A stretch of 64,000 nucleotides of DNA from Neurospora intermedia (lineage: Eukaryota; Ascomycota; Sordariomycetes; Sordariales; Sordariaceae), in NCBI GenBank assembly GCA_037102815.1, contig BTPP01000007.1, positions 2,914,001 to 2,978,000 of the forward strand, in the 5' to 3' direction. Below, one piece after another: positions 11,152-23,683 of the stretch. The notes beneath the pieces were generated by a model. The model was given only the letters and a program-made list of their open reading frames with translations, was not told the origin of the DNA and did no database searches. Both the position numbers and the translations under genes were made by a program. Every line of letters begins with the position of its first letter. Position 1 is the stretch's first letter.

Positions 11152-13254
11152 CCTCAAAGGGTTTTTGCGAAGTGCGCGAGCCTATTTGCCATGTTGAGGT
11201 GGTTCGTCAGCGATCCATGACTTTTGTTGACTTATTACCCTTTTCGGACTATCACTTGGAATGGCTTTATACAACCAAACTGCAACGTAACGAAGCACGT
11301 ACTCACCATAATGATCAAGACAACTAAAGACTGCAGTTACCACGCAGTTTGAAACGGTTTGAACGGGCGAGGCAACGGTTTCCAAATGGACAAAATCACA
11401 AAAGTTCGAAGGAAGACCTTTCAGTTGACAAACAACCCGTCCCGTGTCCAAGCCTCCTCCCAGCTCGGGTGGCATGAAGATTGGTCAGGTATCCCGTCCC
11501 GGGTTATTCTAGGTGGCTGCCGGCTTTGCAGCTGCCGTTGATTTGGAGGGCTTGTTCCGTTTGGTGGTGTGAAAGGTACCTCTACCTCTAGGTACCGGTG
11601 CATACATCGGCAGAGGTAGCTGAAGCAGGCCATTTTTCAGCTGCATTTACGGCAGTGCCTGCAGGCTCCGCTGTTCATAGATCTAACGGGCTGATCAGGT
11701 CCCGACGGCCCGATGGACCCGCGCTCAGTGGTCAATTCCTGTGGGGAACCCTGAACGGCCAGAGCGATGGCGCACAGCATTTGTTATTACCACTACTTTT
11801 CTATCTCAAAGTTTGTTAGCCTTCTAATCATGGCGAGCAGTAGGGTGTTAACATAAACATCCAAGTCAGGTCCTGCACGTTGGCAACCCTCTACAACCTA
11901 GGCTCAATAAAACACACTTGCTTCTGGTGATTGATCTGGTTTTTTTTTGATGCTTTGGCCTCAGAATGAGCCGCCGTTCGTCACTTCTTTCGCTGCCGTC
12001 ACTAACACCGTTGGCGGTAACAACGTAGGGACACTAACACTAACACACAACTTTTTAAAAGTTAACAAATAGGGAAACACAATGCCACCTCAACCTCCAT
12101 CACACGCAAAAGTCTCACCATCGACGACGACGTACTTTGTTCGCCTGTTGATACCTCAGCCCATAATGCAAGGTATGTGAGGTACTATGCTGACCTGACC
12201 TGCTTCCTCAAATCCACAGTCTCTCCAGCTGGAGCTCAGGCATGTTCAACAGGCCAAGCGATGGAGGCTTGAGCGCAATCATCATTTTCCGGGCGGAAGA
12301 GAATGGTGAAAATATTATGGCCCGTACCACTTGGTGTTTTGCTGCGGTTTTACAGTGTGAGGTGGGTACCTGGGATTCAACCAACAAGAAAGGAGAAAAA
12401 GAAAAGAAGAAAAGAAAAAAAGAAAAAGAAAAGCAAAGTTGATTTATGGGGCTCCCCTAGCACCGACATGCCCGTTCTTCTCGCTTCAGTCAATTCTAGC
12501 CAACCCCCAGTGTTCGGCTATGTATTGTCAGTTCTTTCGACGATACTATAGCGGGGGGTGCCTGTCCAAAGACTGGACGTCCAGGTTTGACCCAACACAG
12601 TAACCGCCCAATTAGTACACTAGCGGCCGGGACAAGAGGATTCCGACACCATCGTCACGGTGTTGGAGTTGATGAACAGGATCGACATTTCCCCCTCCTC
12701 CAAGAACAAAGAACCGAGGCATGCGAAAGCGGGCCGGTGACACTGCAACTTAGGAATCCGATGAACGAATGCACTGACATGGATTGCCAGGTTGCTCTGA
12801 AGCTTCCTGTTGGATCCTTCGGACTCCCGACATATGCGTTGTGACACTACGACAGTCATCAACCACCATGAATTGTCATTTATCATATTTCTGCCCCTTG
12901 TTACGATCGCCTGCTTCCCGGCGTGCGGAGAATTACTGTACTTATCATAACCTTTTTGGTCCAAAGGCGCATGCACTTGCTGTGTTCCCAAGCACGGCAG
13001 ACTCGTGGCTCGTCGTATAAACTTGGTCTTGTCTCCCGCGAGATAGCGAGCCACGTCGTCCATCTCCCGCTTCGTTCTGTTTTCCTCCTGTTGGAACTTC
13101 TGTCCTGTCGTACCGATAGAACCCTAAAGGTGTGAATGAGTTGGGTTCATCCATCCTCTTTCTCCTCTTGAAATAATTTCCACTTAATCACAAATCCTTA
13201 GTTTCCTCCCTCCGTTGAGTGACGTCACCATCCGGACACAACCAGACCACAAGA
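11152..13254. other. Intergenic, 2.1 kb, no firm gene
   Basis: Holds the hydrolase and monooxygenase promoters. Visible items are an AGGTACCTCTACCTCTAGGTACC palindromic patch at about 11574-11596, a purine-only A/G tract near 12388-12437, and a weak spliced micro-frame near 12082-12279 (see rejected items). No convincing domain. Confidence 0.5.
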
Positions 13255-15174
13255 ATGGCATCCCACTCCTCAATCTCATCCGAAGACGACCCCGTCTTCT
13301 CCTACTCCCAATTCGCCTGCATCGGCAGCGGCTTCTCTGCCATCGCCCTCGGCGCCACCCTGCAGCGCTGGTATGGCATCACCGACATCCGCTTCTTCGA
13401 CAAGCAGTCCCAGCTCGGCGGCACCTGGCACATCAACCAGTACCCCGGCTGCGCATGCGACATACCCTCGGCGCTCTACTCGCTCTCGTTCGAGTGCAAT
13501 CCCAACTGGACGCGCGTACTGCCCACCTACGCCGAGCTGTGGGAGTACATCCACCGCGTGGCGCGCAAGTATGACTTGGTCGACAAGATGACCTTCGGCG
13601 CCGCCGTGGAGCGCTGCGTCTGGATCGAGGACAAGGGAAGGTGGAGGATGTGGATCAGGCAGAAACAGACGGGCCAGGTGATTGTGCACGAGTGCCAGTT
13701 TTTGTATGGTGCTGTCGGACTCTTTGATCAGCCGCGGGAGTTGGACATCCCAGGGGCGGAAAAGTTCGAAGGACCCATGTTTCACTCGGCGAGATGGCGG
13801 CATGATGTCGATCTGACGGGGAAAAGGGTGGTGGTGTTCGGCAACGGGTGCACGGGGTCGCAGATCGTGCCGGCCATCGTGGACAAAACAACGAGCTTGA
13901 CGCAGGTGGTGCGGTCCAAGCATTGGGTGTATCCGCCCATCGACGAGAAGGTGCCGATCTGGCTAATGTTCACGCTGGCCAACGTCCCCGGTACGATGCA
14001 GCTCCAACGGTTCCTAACATACCTCAAGTTGGAGGTGGAATTCATTGGATTTGGGGACGGGAAATTTGCCAAGGCGTTCCGGAAGAAGAGGCAGAGGCAG
14101 GTGGAAGCCTACATGCGGGCGATGGCACCCGAGAAGTATCATGACCTGTTGATCCCGGACTTTGAGGTCGGCTGTAAAAGGAGGATATTCGACGCTGGGT
14201 ACCTGAAGAGCCTGCACAACGAGCATCTGAGGCTGACAGATGAGCCTGTGGAGGAGATATTGCCGCATGGATTGAAAATGAAGAGCGGTGAGATCATCGA
14301 GGCCGATGTCATCGTCATGGCCAATGGCTTCAAGACAAATGAGTTCTTCCTCGACTGCGAGATTGTCGGTCGTGGGGGAGAGACCATCCATGAACATTGG
14401 AAGTCGTTTGGCGGCGCTGAGGCGTACAACTGTGAAAGTCTCAGCGGATTTCCCAACTTTTTCCTGCTGGGAGGTAAGTTGTCCCTTCTGAACTCTTGAA
14501 AATCTTGTCAGCAGTGCCTACCTACATACTGACATGCCCCCCTCCAGGCCCGAACGTAGCAACAGGCCACACCTCGTTCCTCATCGCCGTCGAAAACGCT
14601 ATCAACTACTCGCTGCGAGTCATCGAGCCGCTTCTCAAAGGCAAGGGAAGCGTGGCCGAAGTGAAGCGCGAAGCAGAAGAGGAGTACGTCCAATCGTTGC
14701 ACCACGCCCTACAGGACACCGTTTTCTCCACCGGATGCCGCAGCTGGTATAATCGTACCGTGGACGGCAAGAAACCGTGGAACGCTTCAGCCTACCCGTG
14801 GTCCCAAGCCCACCACTGGTACTCATGTTTGTTCCCGTCATGGAAGGATTGGCGGCTTAGTGTAAGTCATTTCTTCCAGTTGATGGACTGTTGAAAGATG
14901 ACACGAATGATTTGGCTGACAAACAACGACATGTCTTGGGTAACCACAGGGTGAAACGGGGAAGAACAAGATCGTCAAACAAAGTCACACTCTGACCCGA
15001 CTGTTGACTCTCACGACCTTTACTCTGGGAATGGTATACTGGTCAAGGAAGAATCCCAACACGGTGCTAGCTTCGTTGCTCGCGCAACCGAAAACTATCT
15101 TGCCATGGCTAGCAGGAGCCGCGGTTCAGTCCGGCACTGAGGTCTTTGCGGTGATAAGGGGAGCTTGGATGTAA
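13255..15174 (+). CDS. Flavin monooxygenase, Baeyer-Villiger-like
   Basis: Three exons, 13255-14473, 14548-14861 and 14950-15174, give 585 residues. The introns (GTAAGT..CAG, both) are needed to remove in-frame stops and restore the conserved GPNVATGHTSF segment. The N-terminal FAD Rossmann motif is GSGFSA at 24-29 followed by QLGGTWHINQYPG, typical of class B flavoprotein monooxygenases. The fingerprint FEGPMFHSARW fits FxGxxxHxxxW, and a second Rossmann motif GNGCTG (NADPH) follows. These enzymes insert one oxygen atom into ketones or oxidise soft nucleophiles. A moderately hydrophobic stretch near the C-terminus (LTTFTLGMVYW) may help membrane association. The ATG at 13255 was preferred to one 36 nt upstream by context and alignment with the fold. 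Substrate unknown; no biosynthetic neighbours. Confidence 0.88.
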
Positions 15175-15669
15175 CAGCGTATCGGAGAAACGAGTTTGGA
15201 GGAACTTGAAGTGACGAACTGCAGTGGAAGCCCAGTTCGGCTTGGTTGTTTGACAAACACATCATTAATGGGCCATTGGACTTAGTCATATTGCATCTTG
15301 CACCATACGATAATTTCAAGAATGAGCCAGAGAGTTGGAAAGTTGAGCATGACTTCCTGTCGACCCGGCCAGTCACGCTATGAAATGATAAAACCGCAAA
15401 GAACAGCCCAAAAAAGCACCTTCTCATGCGATCCCCGCTCTACCCTACGCACTGCCAAGTGGAAGCAACTCAATGCAGACAGATGTCGATGGATCAGATG
15501 GACTGCATCAATCAACCGAACCTTTGCTTGCATAGTATCAACGCACAGCTACCTGACTTTCTGTGCATGCTGAATTCGAACCTGCGCACCTCGACTTCCA
15601 CATATCACATGCTACTTAACCACCCTGTGTCACGACCCCTCACGATCCATCACGTCGTACAACTTCCCA
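15175..15669. other. Intergenic between convergent genes
   Basis: About 0.5 kb between the convergent monooxygenase and acidic-protein genes. Nothing gene-like; should hold both 3' ends. Confidence 0.5.
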
Positions 15670-15846
15670 TTACTTGAGGTTCCCATGCTTCTCCGCCGTC
15701 TCCCTCATCGTATCCACCAATTCATTTGCCTCCTGATATCCCTCCGCCGTCCGTTCGATCCCGTAAGAGTCCATGAACCCTCCAGTTCCTCCCCAAGGCT
15801 TGGCATATTCGTAGTTGAACATCGAACCACCCGTACCGCGCTCCTG

Positions 15847-15879
<33 letters not shown>

Positions 15880-16197
15880 TTCTCTGTATATGTGACATGG
15901 CGTTAGTAGCAAGAAAAGGACTTGACGGTTCCTTGTAGGTGGAAAGGTAGCACTATATTGTGCGGAGGGAGGTGCAAAGGAAGCTGCAGTGATGAATCAT
16001 GATGCTCATGTAGTTAGTACTCACCCTTCTGCTTTAGAGTCATTGTCATCGTCAATTCCCTCCACGTATTCGGTTTGATTGACGCCCTCGTCATCTTTGT
16101 TCCCTTCTTGGTCTTCATCGTCGTTATATTCGTATGTATCGTCATCATATTCCACGTCGTCGCTAGTATAGTCGCCATCCCAGTCGTCGTCAGACAT
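15670..16197 (-). CDS. Small acidic protein with C-terminal WGG-FM-SYG block (copy 1)
   Basis: Two exons, 16197-16025 and 15883-15670, with intron 16024-15884 (donor GTGAGT, acceptor TACAG), give 128 residues starting MSDDDWDGDY. Residues 1-70 are dominated by Asp/Glu and end in a run of alternating Asp and Glu encoded by a GAC-GAG repeat. The last ~50 residues carry YEYAKPWGG, FMDSYG and GYQEANELVDTMR. The same layout occurs in the gene at 20547-21663. Such acidic tails can mimic nucleic acid or bind histones, but nothing here proves a function. No signal peptide or membrane helix. The Asp/Glu repeat is a likely site of length variation. Confidence 0.68.
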
Positions 16198-17699
16198 AGT
16201 GGGTGTAGTGAATATGTCTGGTTTGGTAAAGTGATGCGAGAGCCCAGAGGTGAGGGATGTGCTCTTGGAGACGATCTATCTGGTATGCCTCTATGTAGAT
16301 AGCGATTGTCGTATGGATGTAAAAGGTTGGGGTTGATGAAGAAGAAAACAAGTGATGGGACAATACTGGAATATCAGATTTTGAGTCGGGATTGTTGAAC
16401 TATTCCTACGGTACGGAAGTGGTGGTCACGTGTGACGACGAAGTGTTGGTAACAGCGCTATGTGTTTGTTTGAAGGAAGACAAACCGAGAATAAACGGGT
16501 GATGAGGGTTCAGAAATATATAGATGTATACCAGTCAGCTAAGTGGGGAAATATGGATCGTGACGATTGGTGTGCCAAGAAAGCCAAGAGATGGTGATGG
16601 CTTCAACTTGCTTACATGGATACCCCTCCTCGCTATACGCGTGTTGTGCCTTCTTAGTGTCCGTAGCCCGCCTACCGTAGGTTGGTTCATAGGATGAGAG
16701 ACAAACATCATCGACGGCGACAGCAAGCAGGGCGAGCAACATTAAATAGGGAGGTATCCCGTCCACCCTAATGAATACGTTGCGAGAACTAAAGGTAAGC
16801 CGTACTTCCTTGTACACATTCACCAATGGCTGAGGTACAATACAAACACCGCGGCCGACGAAATCATCGATCAAATCACTTTAATCTACGAAACTAGAAA
16901 AGCCGGTGTTCCGGGATAGGCACCAGCAAACTGCATATCTACAAATCCACCGTGTTGCTTGCCGTTCTCCTGTCCAAAAGCATCAATCAATTCGGTAATT
17001 CCCCGCAATGTTGGGGTAGTAGTAGTTGATGACGAGGGAAACCCAATGGTTGCTTTTCTTCCACCTCCTCCGCCTCCTTAACAGCATCCTCATTGCCAGC
17101 AAACAGGTCCCTGTCTTGAATTCCTTCTCTCTGGGAATGTTGTGCGTCAATGGTCACACGAAACAGTGGTTGTGATGAGCCTCCCTCTCACGCCCTGATG
17201 CCCTTGATCACTGGCTATATCCCAGGAACAAGGGCGACGCTCTATCTGTATCATAGAAAGAAATAGCCGATCGAGCCAGGAGATCGATGGCCTTTCATTC
17301 CACATAAGAAGGCTATATGGGACTAGAAGAACTTCCAGCTAGCCTCAAATGCCGTGGTAGTTTGAACGCTGTGAGTCAATGTGTGGGTGCAGTCACCGCA
17401 GTAGATGCTCTACACTGATAAAAAACCGATCCGTCTGCCAATTCACCACATATGACACGGCACTCGTCTGCTGTGTTGAAGTCAGTAAGGCGAGGGTACC
17501 GATATTCATCCCACTAGGAGCGCCTCATCGTCATTGGAGCGGAGGACCTCGACCACATCTTGACGACTGGAATAACCGGCTGGTACACCCTCGCCTTGAT
17601 TGTCCTCTCTACCGCGTCTGTTGCAGTGGTGTATGCTTCCCTTGTGTAAATACCGTTCACACATTATACTGCGGCCTATCGCTGCCTGGGTACTTTCTT
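16198..17699. other. Intergenic, no firm gene
   Basis: 1.5 kb with only short overlapping frames. No domain or repeat recognised. Confidence 0.45.
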
Positions 17700-18691
17700 G
17701 ACTTGTAGAGCCCATATACGCGGTAACGCTTGCCAGGTCGTACTTGAGACGCTCTCCATTGATACGCTGGTCGGCATACGGTCTTTGCCAGCCGGAGCAG
17801 GCCGTGTATTGGCTATCGTGTTGACAGCACCCGCGATTTGCTCCTGGTCGGCGAGCGTGGTAGCTAGGGTGGAGGCCTGGAGGGAGAGAAAAGCGAAAGA
17901 AAATGGAGCAGATGGAACGAGGGAGACATAGCACCCTCGAGATGAAAGACAGCGATGAAAGACAAAGGAATATGAGCCGAAAGATGGGAGCGACCCGCCA
18001 CCTCCTCAAGGGGAGAAGCGCTTTGCATTGTAGCCACACTCGACGCTATTTCATCTAGGTGATATGCCTTGGAAAGCTTCTGGGTCGCCTGTTCCCTCAT
18101 TCGGTGTTTTCTTTCTCGACTGAGCTTCGTTTGTCCCCCAGGTCCAAACAGTCCCAGCGTATGATGGTGGCCGCACCTGAAGTCGGAGGGATGAAGGAGG
18201 ATGCAGTTAGGCGTTCGGGGAGCGATGCCCGTTCTGGTGGCTCAGCAACCAGTTCTGAGGACGAGGATGTGGAACTTGTTCCAGATTGAAACGAACTCCC
18301 ACCGTAAGTACCAACAAGCCCAACCTAAAGACCAGGAGAAGGCCGATGAGTAGAATGGTGCTGGTGGGCGCAAATTTCCACAAATAGCCAGACGAAGGTT
18401 TCGGTCGCCAAGTTCCAGCAATGCCAGCAAAGAACATGTTTTTATCATAGTCCCGTTGCTCCGTCTTATCCTCATGTCTGGGGAAGCAAAAGCCCCCGAT
18501 GGGATGACGTAGCGCTGGATGATTCCACCCATGTCATCTTCCTTGGCGGCAGGTGGTATGAACTCGTCCGAAAGGCTGGGATTCTTCGGGTCCACCGAAT
18601 AGGACGCTTTGGCATTTATCCAAGAATGACGGAGAGCCCTTCCATACCCGTCCTCCTCGGCGAAAGTCAAATTGGAGGGTATGTCTACCTT

Positions 18692-18780
18692 CGATTTCGC
18701 ACAGGGATGGGCAGGCGCGCCAGGGAGCGGCAGGTAATATCGGCTTGGGAGGGACAGGCCAAATCTAGCCGTCCGATGTT
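18692..18780 (+). repeat. 89-bp direct repeat, copy 1
   Basis: Begins CGATTTCGCACAGGGATGGG and ends TCCGATGTT. Nearly identical to 18881-18969, with a start-to-start distance of 189 bp and a handful of substitutions. Confidence 0.9.
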
Positions 18781-18880
18781 ATCAATCGGCGTGGGCGAGG
18801 CCGGCCGCTTCTGGCCGGATTGATAGTAGCTTCTTTCTCCGCCCATGTCTCTCCCCGCATAGTACAGCTGCGATGACGAT

Positions 18881-18969
18881 CGATTTCGCACAGGGATGGG
18901 CAGGCGCGCCAGGGAGCGGCAGGTGATATCGGCATGGGAGGGACAGGCCAAATCTAGTCTTCCGATGTT
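18881..18969 (+). repeat. 89-bp direct repeat, copy 2
   Basis: Second copy of the repeat at 18692. The two copies flank 100 bp of unrelated sequence that contains in-frame stops for the surrounding minus-strand frame. Confidence 0.9.
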
Positions 18970-19702
18970 GGAAGTTGACTAGGTTACTATCCATCCGTAG
19001 TCTCGGTGGTTCTCCCACCCGAGTAGGGCAGGTGGGCCGATCTGCTGAATACGGCAATGCTTCCCGTTGTAAGACTGCCATAGAGGCCACCTTGTGGGTA
19101 GGGTTGTTTTGCAAATGCAGAACAATGAAGCGCCACAGATCGGGGTCCTCTGTCTCGTGACAGCGGATGATATCGCGTATCAGGGAATGTCGCCTTGTGT
19201 CTGAGAATCAATGTGTTAGCCATTAAACTGGAGGCAATGGAATTGAAGACGTACTCTGCATCATTTTGATATATCCCCACAAGAAATGATGGCTCCATAG
19301 CCATCAAGGGGATCAGTTAAAGAACAGTCATGGATATTTTCATCCGGATCCGATGCTCTGGGAAGTGGCCGGTGGGTCAAATTGAAAGAGAGCTGATCGA
19401 GTAGTCGAAAGGAAGAGGTCGGGTGTATTTCGAGGAGTCGAAGGAGAATCCCGTGGATCATGGAGATCGACGCTTAGGAGAGCTTTCTTCAGGCGCGCTC
19501 TTCGTGCAGCAGTGTCGGGAGGAATCTGGACAGGGCCGTGGGCAAAGGCACCGAATTCCACGGCGGGTGGCACATTGTTGTGGTGTGCCCGATCCATGAC
19601 CGGAAACTGAAGCTGCGCCGGTTGGTTTTGAACTGCGATGCTCGTGGGAAGCGGGGGCTGATCTTGAATCTGACGTCTGGCTTGGTCAGGTTTGACGCTC
19701 AT

Positions 19703-20546
19703 GTTGGGCATGTTGATATCGAAGCACTTTTCGTCACCTGGTCTGTAAGCCCCTCTCTGGTGGCGCATAACATCAGAAGTTAACACGTACCTCCTTACGG
19801 TTGCCGATGGTGAGGGCAAAGGTCGATCACCGAAGTCTGACCATCTCTCTTGTTGCTAAGGCGTGGCCGACTGTCGAAGTAGGTATGGACTGTTGAGTGG
19901 TCCAATTCTCTTTGCTATGCGACGGAGAAACGCTGTGTTTGTTTGTCGTAAAAGAGGAGAAAAACAATCGCTGGTGAACATAAACCGGTGCAAAATATGA
20001 AAATACCAGGTAGATGATGGCAGATATCAAAGATGATGGCTGAATGGACTGATGAAGAGAAAAGTCAAAGAAGAACCATTCTGCAATTCTGCAAGGGGGG
20101 ACCAATCTTTATACCTCAGTGCAGAAGAGCTGGTCTCCCATGAAAGCTTTCGTACCAGGAGTGCTTGCATCGTCCCTGTCACTGCATGGAGTTTGTGGTT
20201 ATCGGAGGACCGCAGCCTGCCTGAAATACTGCAGCTTCTTTCAGGGCATGAGCATCGACGATCCAAAACATGCCGAGTGATTTTCAAACCGAAAGGAGGC
20301 GCTACCGGTGCCGATATATCTGATGCTTTCCATGTTGCATTACGGTTACTTGAAGGCAACTACGAGCAGTTCGGTCAGTGGCGCAAACCGTCCAGGTTGG
20401 TAGATCACAACCCAGAGCTCAGACAAGTGCAACAATAAAAGTTCAACTGGCTTGAAACTGAATGTGTTGATGCTTCCCTCCACCTCCAAGTCCGCCTGTC
20501 ACTCTGTTGCTCAATTGGTAGGGTAAGACGTGTCCTGCCGTTGATC
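19703..20546. other. Intergenic, no firm gene
   Basis: A 128-codon plus-strand frame at 20052-20438 is present but unsupported (see rejected items). Otherwise nothing recognised. Confidence 0.4.
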
Positions 20547-21663
20547 TCACCACCACCCTTCTTGGTGTCTCGGGTAGTAGTTTGTAGCCTCGTTTCTTGC
20601 TGCAGCAGGATGGACCCGCGGAGAATGCGCCGTGGCCAAAGCTGAGTGATAGCTGCTGCCATATCCTTGAGCTTCTCGGTCTCTTAGTGCGTTCATGATA
20701 GTCCGCGACTCTTCATATCCACTGGGTTCGGGTTTCAAGCCATAGGAAGCCATGAAGTTGTGCCTTCCGCCCCACGCTTGCAAGTATTCGTAGTCCGACC
20801 TGTGCCTTCCCCCGTACCCATCGCGGTGGGATGTACTAGCTGAAGGTGAATAGTGGGTTTGGTGGCTGCGTTGGGTTTCGAGCCTGTGAATCGTCGGCGA
20901 TTGTTAGAGTGGTGTGGCTCCTTCCAAGCAAGTACTTCTCGCAAGAAATTGGCAAGTTCTGATGTGTGAGTCCAACCTACCTATAAGCCGGTTTCGTCAC
21001 AGGATCGTGATATTCGGCACTGTAATGTTGTTGATATTGTTCTCCGTGCTTCCATCTGCCAGAACCATGGTGGTTGCCATTGTATTGAGAGCCGCTGCTT
21101 CTTGATGAAGGGTGTTGGCTGTAGGACCCGCCGTGGCTTTGGCGATCAACCATCATACCATTCGCTGCAAATGGTGAGTAGCCTGCGAAGCCGCGAGGAG
21201 CAGAGGGAGTGTATTGCGATTGGGAGCGCGATGTAAAACAATTATCGTGGTCTTGAACATAGCTGGGGCTACCAGAAACCACTCCATAGTAAGGAACTTG
21301 GTCATCATCAGTTTGGTGGCCATCATCCGAATAAACGAGCTCAGCATAACCGGTGTGTTCCTCATGGCCACTGCCATCGAAAGCGCTGCCCTGATCATGA
21401 TAATCTTCCAGCTCTTCAATAACGGCAAAACCCGCCGTCAACTCCTCCGCTACTGCATCCCCGCCAGCATCATGATCGTCATGTTCATGGGCTCCATGAT
21501 GGTTGTATGAAGCGGGATCATAGTCGCCATAATCGTACCCTTCATCGGCATACCCGCCATCGTAGTCACAATAGTCATAATAGTCATCATATTCGTCATA
21601 TTCGCCGTAGTCGTCGTAATCTTCGTAGTCGTCGTAGTCGTAGTCATCGTCGTAGTCGGACAT
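20547..21663 (-). CDS. Asp/Tyr-rich acidic protein with WGG-FM-SYG block (copy 2)
   Basis: Exons 21663-20981 and 20883-20547 around a 97-nt intron (donor GTAGGT, acceptor CACAG) give 339 residues starting MSDYDDDYDY. Residues 1-70 are almost only Asp, Tyr, Glu and Gly. The middle is rich in Gly, Ser, His and Gln and looks disordered. The C-terminal part carries DYEYLQAWGG, FMASYG and GYEESRTIMNALR, matching the block in the gene at 15670-16197. In both genes the intron lies between the acidic N-terminus and the conserved block, so they are paralogues. Tyr/Asp-rich low-complexity sequence suggests phase separation or nucleic-acid/protein binding; this is inference. No known domain. Confidence 0.68.
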
Positions 21664-23683
21664 GTTGGAAAAGCAGGAACGGAACTCAAAGCTGTGCGGA
21701 GGAATAGGATTGGGCAAATGGAAAGGGAAGGGTCACCTGCAGTAGGTGGAAAGAGTGGGAGGAAGGCCAAAAGGACTGGATGCGGACGGTGGTTCCATTT
21801 TCAATGTAAAAGATTATGTTGACGGAAAAAAAGAATACTTGACCCCCTCAAGACAGCCGCTCAGCCGGAGAGGGGGAAGGCACATGATGCAAACGCGGAG
21901 AGGGGAAGTTGCCGTTGATGAAGGATGGAAAGTGGATCATCACCGGGCCTCCTGCAGCAGAAAGCGGGTCCATGTCAAGTGGACGGCGCGATAAGCCCAC
22001 TGTAGCTTCAGCGCTATTAATCGCGATGCCCGTGTCCTTCCTGGCTGTTTCCTTGGGTTCAGAATTTTCACTTCACTCAAGGAACAATAAGAGAATAATC
22101 ATATGATCTATTGGCAGTTGGAAAAGTACACAAAATTGCCTTGAAGTAAAAAAGTTAGAACGCTACTGAATGCTGGGCACAATGCCGAATGCGCGAGTGT
22201 TCTCGAGGACTCCAGATTGCCCGTTTGACCACAAACGCTACATGGAGCCAGGTGCATGTTATCTTAGCACTCTCCCCAGCGCTGGGCATTTCTTGCGTCT
22301 CGGGCTAAACAGTCAAGACTCCCGATGACCTTCAGCCCAGCATCCAATATCAAATCCGGTTGTTCCAAAAGTGTTCTCCCGGCCCTCCAAAGACTAATCA
22401 TTGACCCAGACGCCAGCTGGGGCAACTCTTCTTTTCAGGGCTCTATTCGAGGGGGCGCGCAAAAGGGGCTCCGTGGGCACAGAGTATGAGACTTAGCTTA
22501 CCATTGTCAGCCTGGTAGACAGCATCGGTCCTGGTGGGATTAATCATGAGAACGCTGATAAACCTACAAAGTTTTTACCACTCATTAAAATGAACGAAGC
22601 AAGTTGGATTGGGGTTACTGCTCGATGCCTCCTGCGTATGTTCTGAAGTAAGCATGGATAGATGGACCCCTTCCAACCGACTTCCCAGCATGATTACCTA
22701 AGTTTCAAGTCTCCGTGCCTCTGTCCAATCTTCTTAACCTCTCGTTCGACCCGGCCGTGCTGGCTTCGTGCGGAGGATAAGAGGTTGGAGGATAGATGGG
22801 GCTAAGGCTTGGAGGCCGGGACCGTGAGCGGGAGTAGGAAGGAGAATTGGGAACAGTGACTCTTATGGCTGTCTGGCTCGCATAGGGAGAAGGAGAATGA
22901 GATGGGAAGGAGCGTGTAGGGAAGCTGGAATGGTGGGGGAGAAAGAGTAAGGGCGGGAGTTCATATGGCCGTCAAGCTTGTTCCCTGGATGGGGGAATAT
23001 GGGATTGTTATCTTACGTGGTTCTAATGGAGGTATGCTTGAAGATTCTCGTGTCTGGGGGTTCGAAATTTGGTCTGCGAGGTGTGCATAATAGATGGGCA
23101 GGCTTGTGATTTCCGTAGATCATCTGGTCGTGGGCAGCATTGGAGTTTGCTGCTTGAACCTTGCCTAATGATTTCTTCCGAGCTTGAGAGGAAGGCCTGT
23201 ACAAGGGATGACATTCCAAAGACTTCATCAATGTCTTACGGTTCCATTCACGCAGAAAACAGCCTTCAGAGGCAGTAAAAAGTCGCTTGTCACGAAGCAT
23301 GTAAAAGTGAAGTTCTTTTTCCAAAACTAATTCTGAGGACCACTTTCGCAATGTCTTACAAAAGTAGAGGTAAGCTTTCCACGAGCTCTAATGAAGATGC
23401 TGGCAGCGTTCTGAAGAGTGTTCCAAGATCTTCCTGTAGCCCTGATAACGAACGACATGCTTCCTCGTTTTTGTTCATTTCCATGACAAGGCCATAAATT
23501 CGCCGATATTGCCGAACCCTTACTTTGAGTCAAAGCTTAACAGCTGCTCCCACTGCTTGGAGTTGATGTTGCCTGTTGTCCGCTCGCTGACCTTCACTAG
23601 CTTGGCAACTGAGCCGTAGATGGTGGACTGGCTGTTCGCGTGAACGAGAAAAGAAAAAAAAAAAAAAGTTGACCCGGTGGGAT
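21664..23683. other. Intergenic, 2 kb, nothing gene-like
   Basis: Contains a purine-rich stretch around 22770-22950 and an A15 run near 23654-23668. Only short, unconvincing frames on both strands. Confidence 0.5.

Larger units (their letters stand above)
17700..19702 (-). pseudogene. Unresolved, probably damaged multi-exon gene
   Basis: Several protein-like segments follow one another on the minus strand in changing frames. The first starts at an ATG at 19702 (MSVKPDQARR) and runs to about 19340. Next comes a block at about 19200-19000 (DPDLWRFIVLHLQNNPTHKV), then one at about 18680-18460 (LTFAEEDGYGRALRHSW; IIQRYVIPSGAFASPD), then a membrane helix at about 18375-18310 (TILLIGLLLVFRLGLLVL). 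The last are blocks at about 18100-17990 (AYHLDEIASSVATMQSAS) and 17885-17760. Some junctions have usable splice sites; others, near 19330 and 18465, do not, and an 89-bp repeat with an intervening stop interrupts the frame near 18.7-18.9 kb. I do not recognise the family. A heavily spliced live gene remains possible. Confidence 0.33.

Noticed and set aside
12082-12279. Small spliced frame with ATG, good donor GTATGT and acceptor CACAG
   Set aside because: The ATG frame gives only about 47 residues; a more protein-like frame after the acceptor (LRHVQQAKRWRLERNHHF) has no open exon before it.
20052-20438. 128-codon plus-strand frame with ATG
   Set aside because: No domain, no splice partner, not in a conserved context; could be chance.
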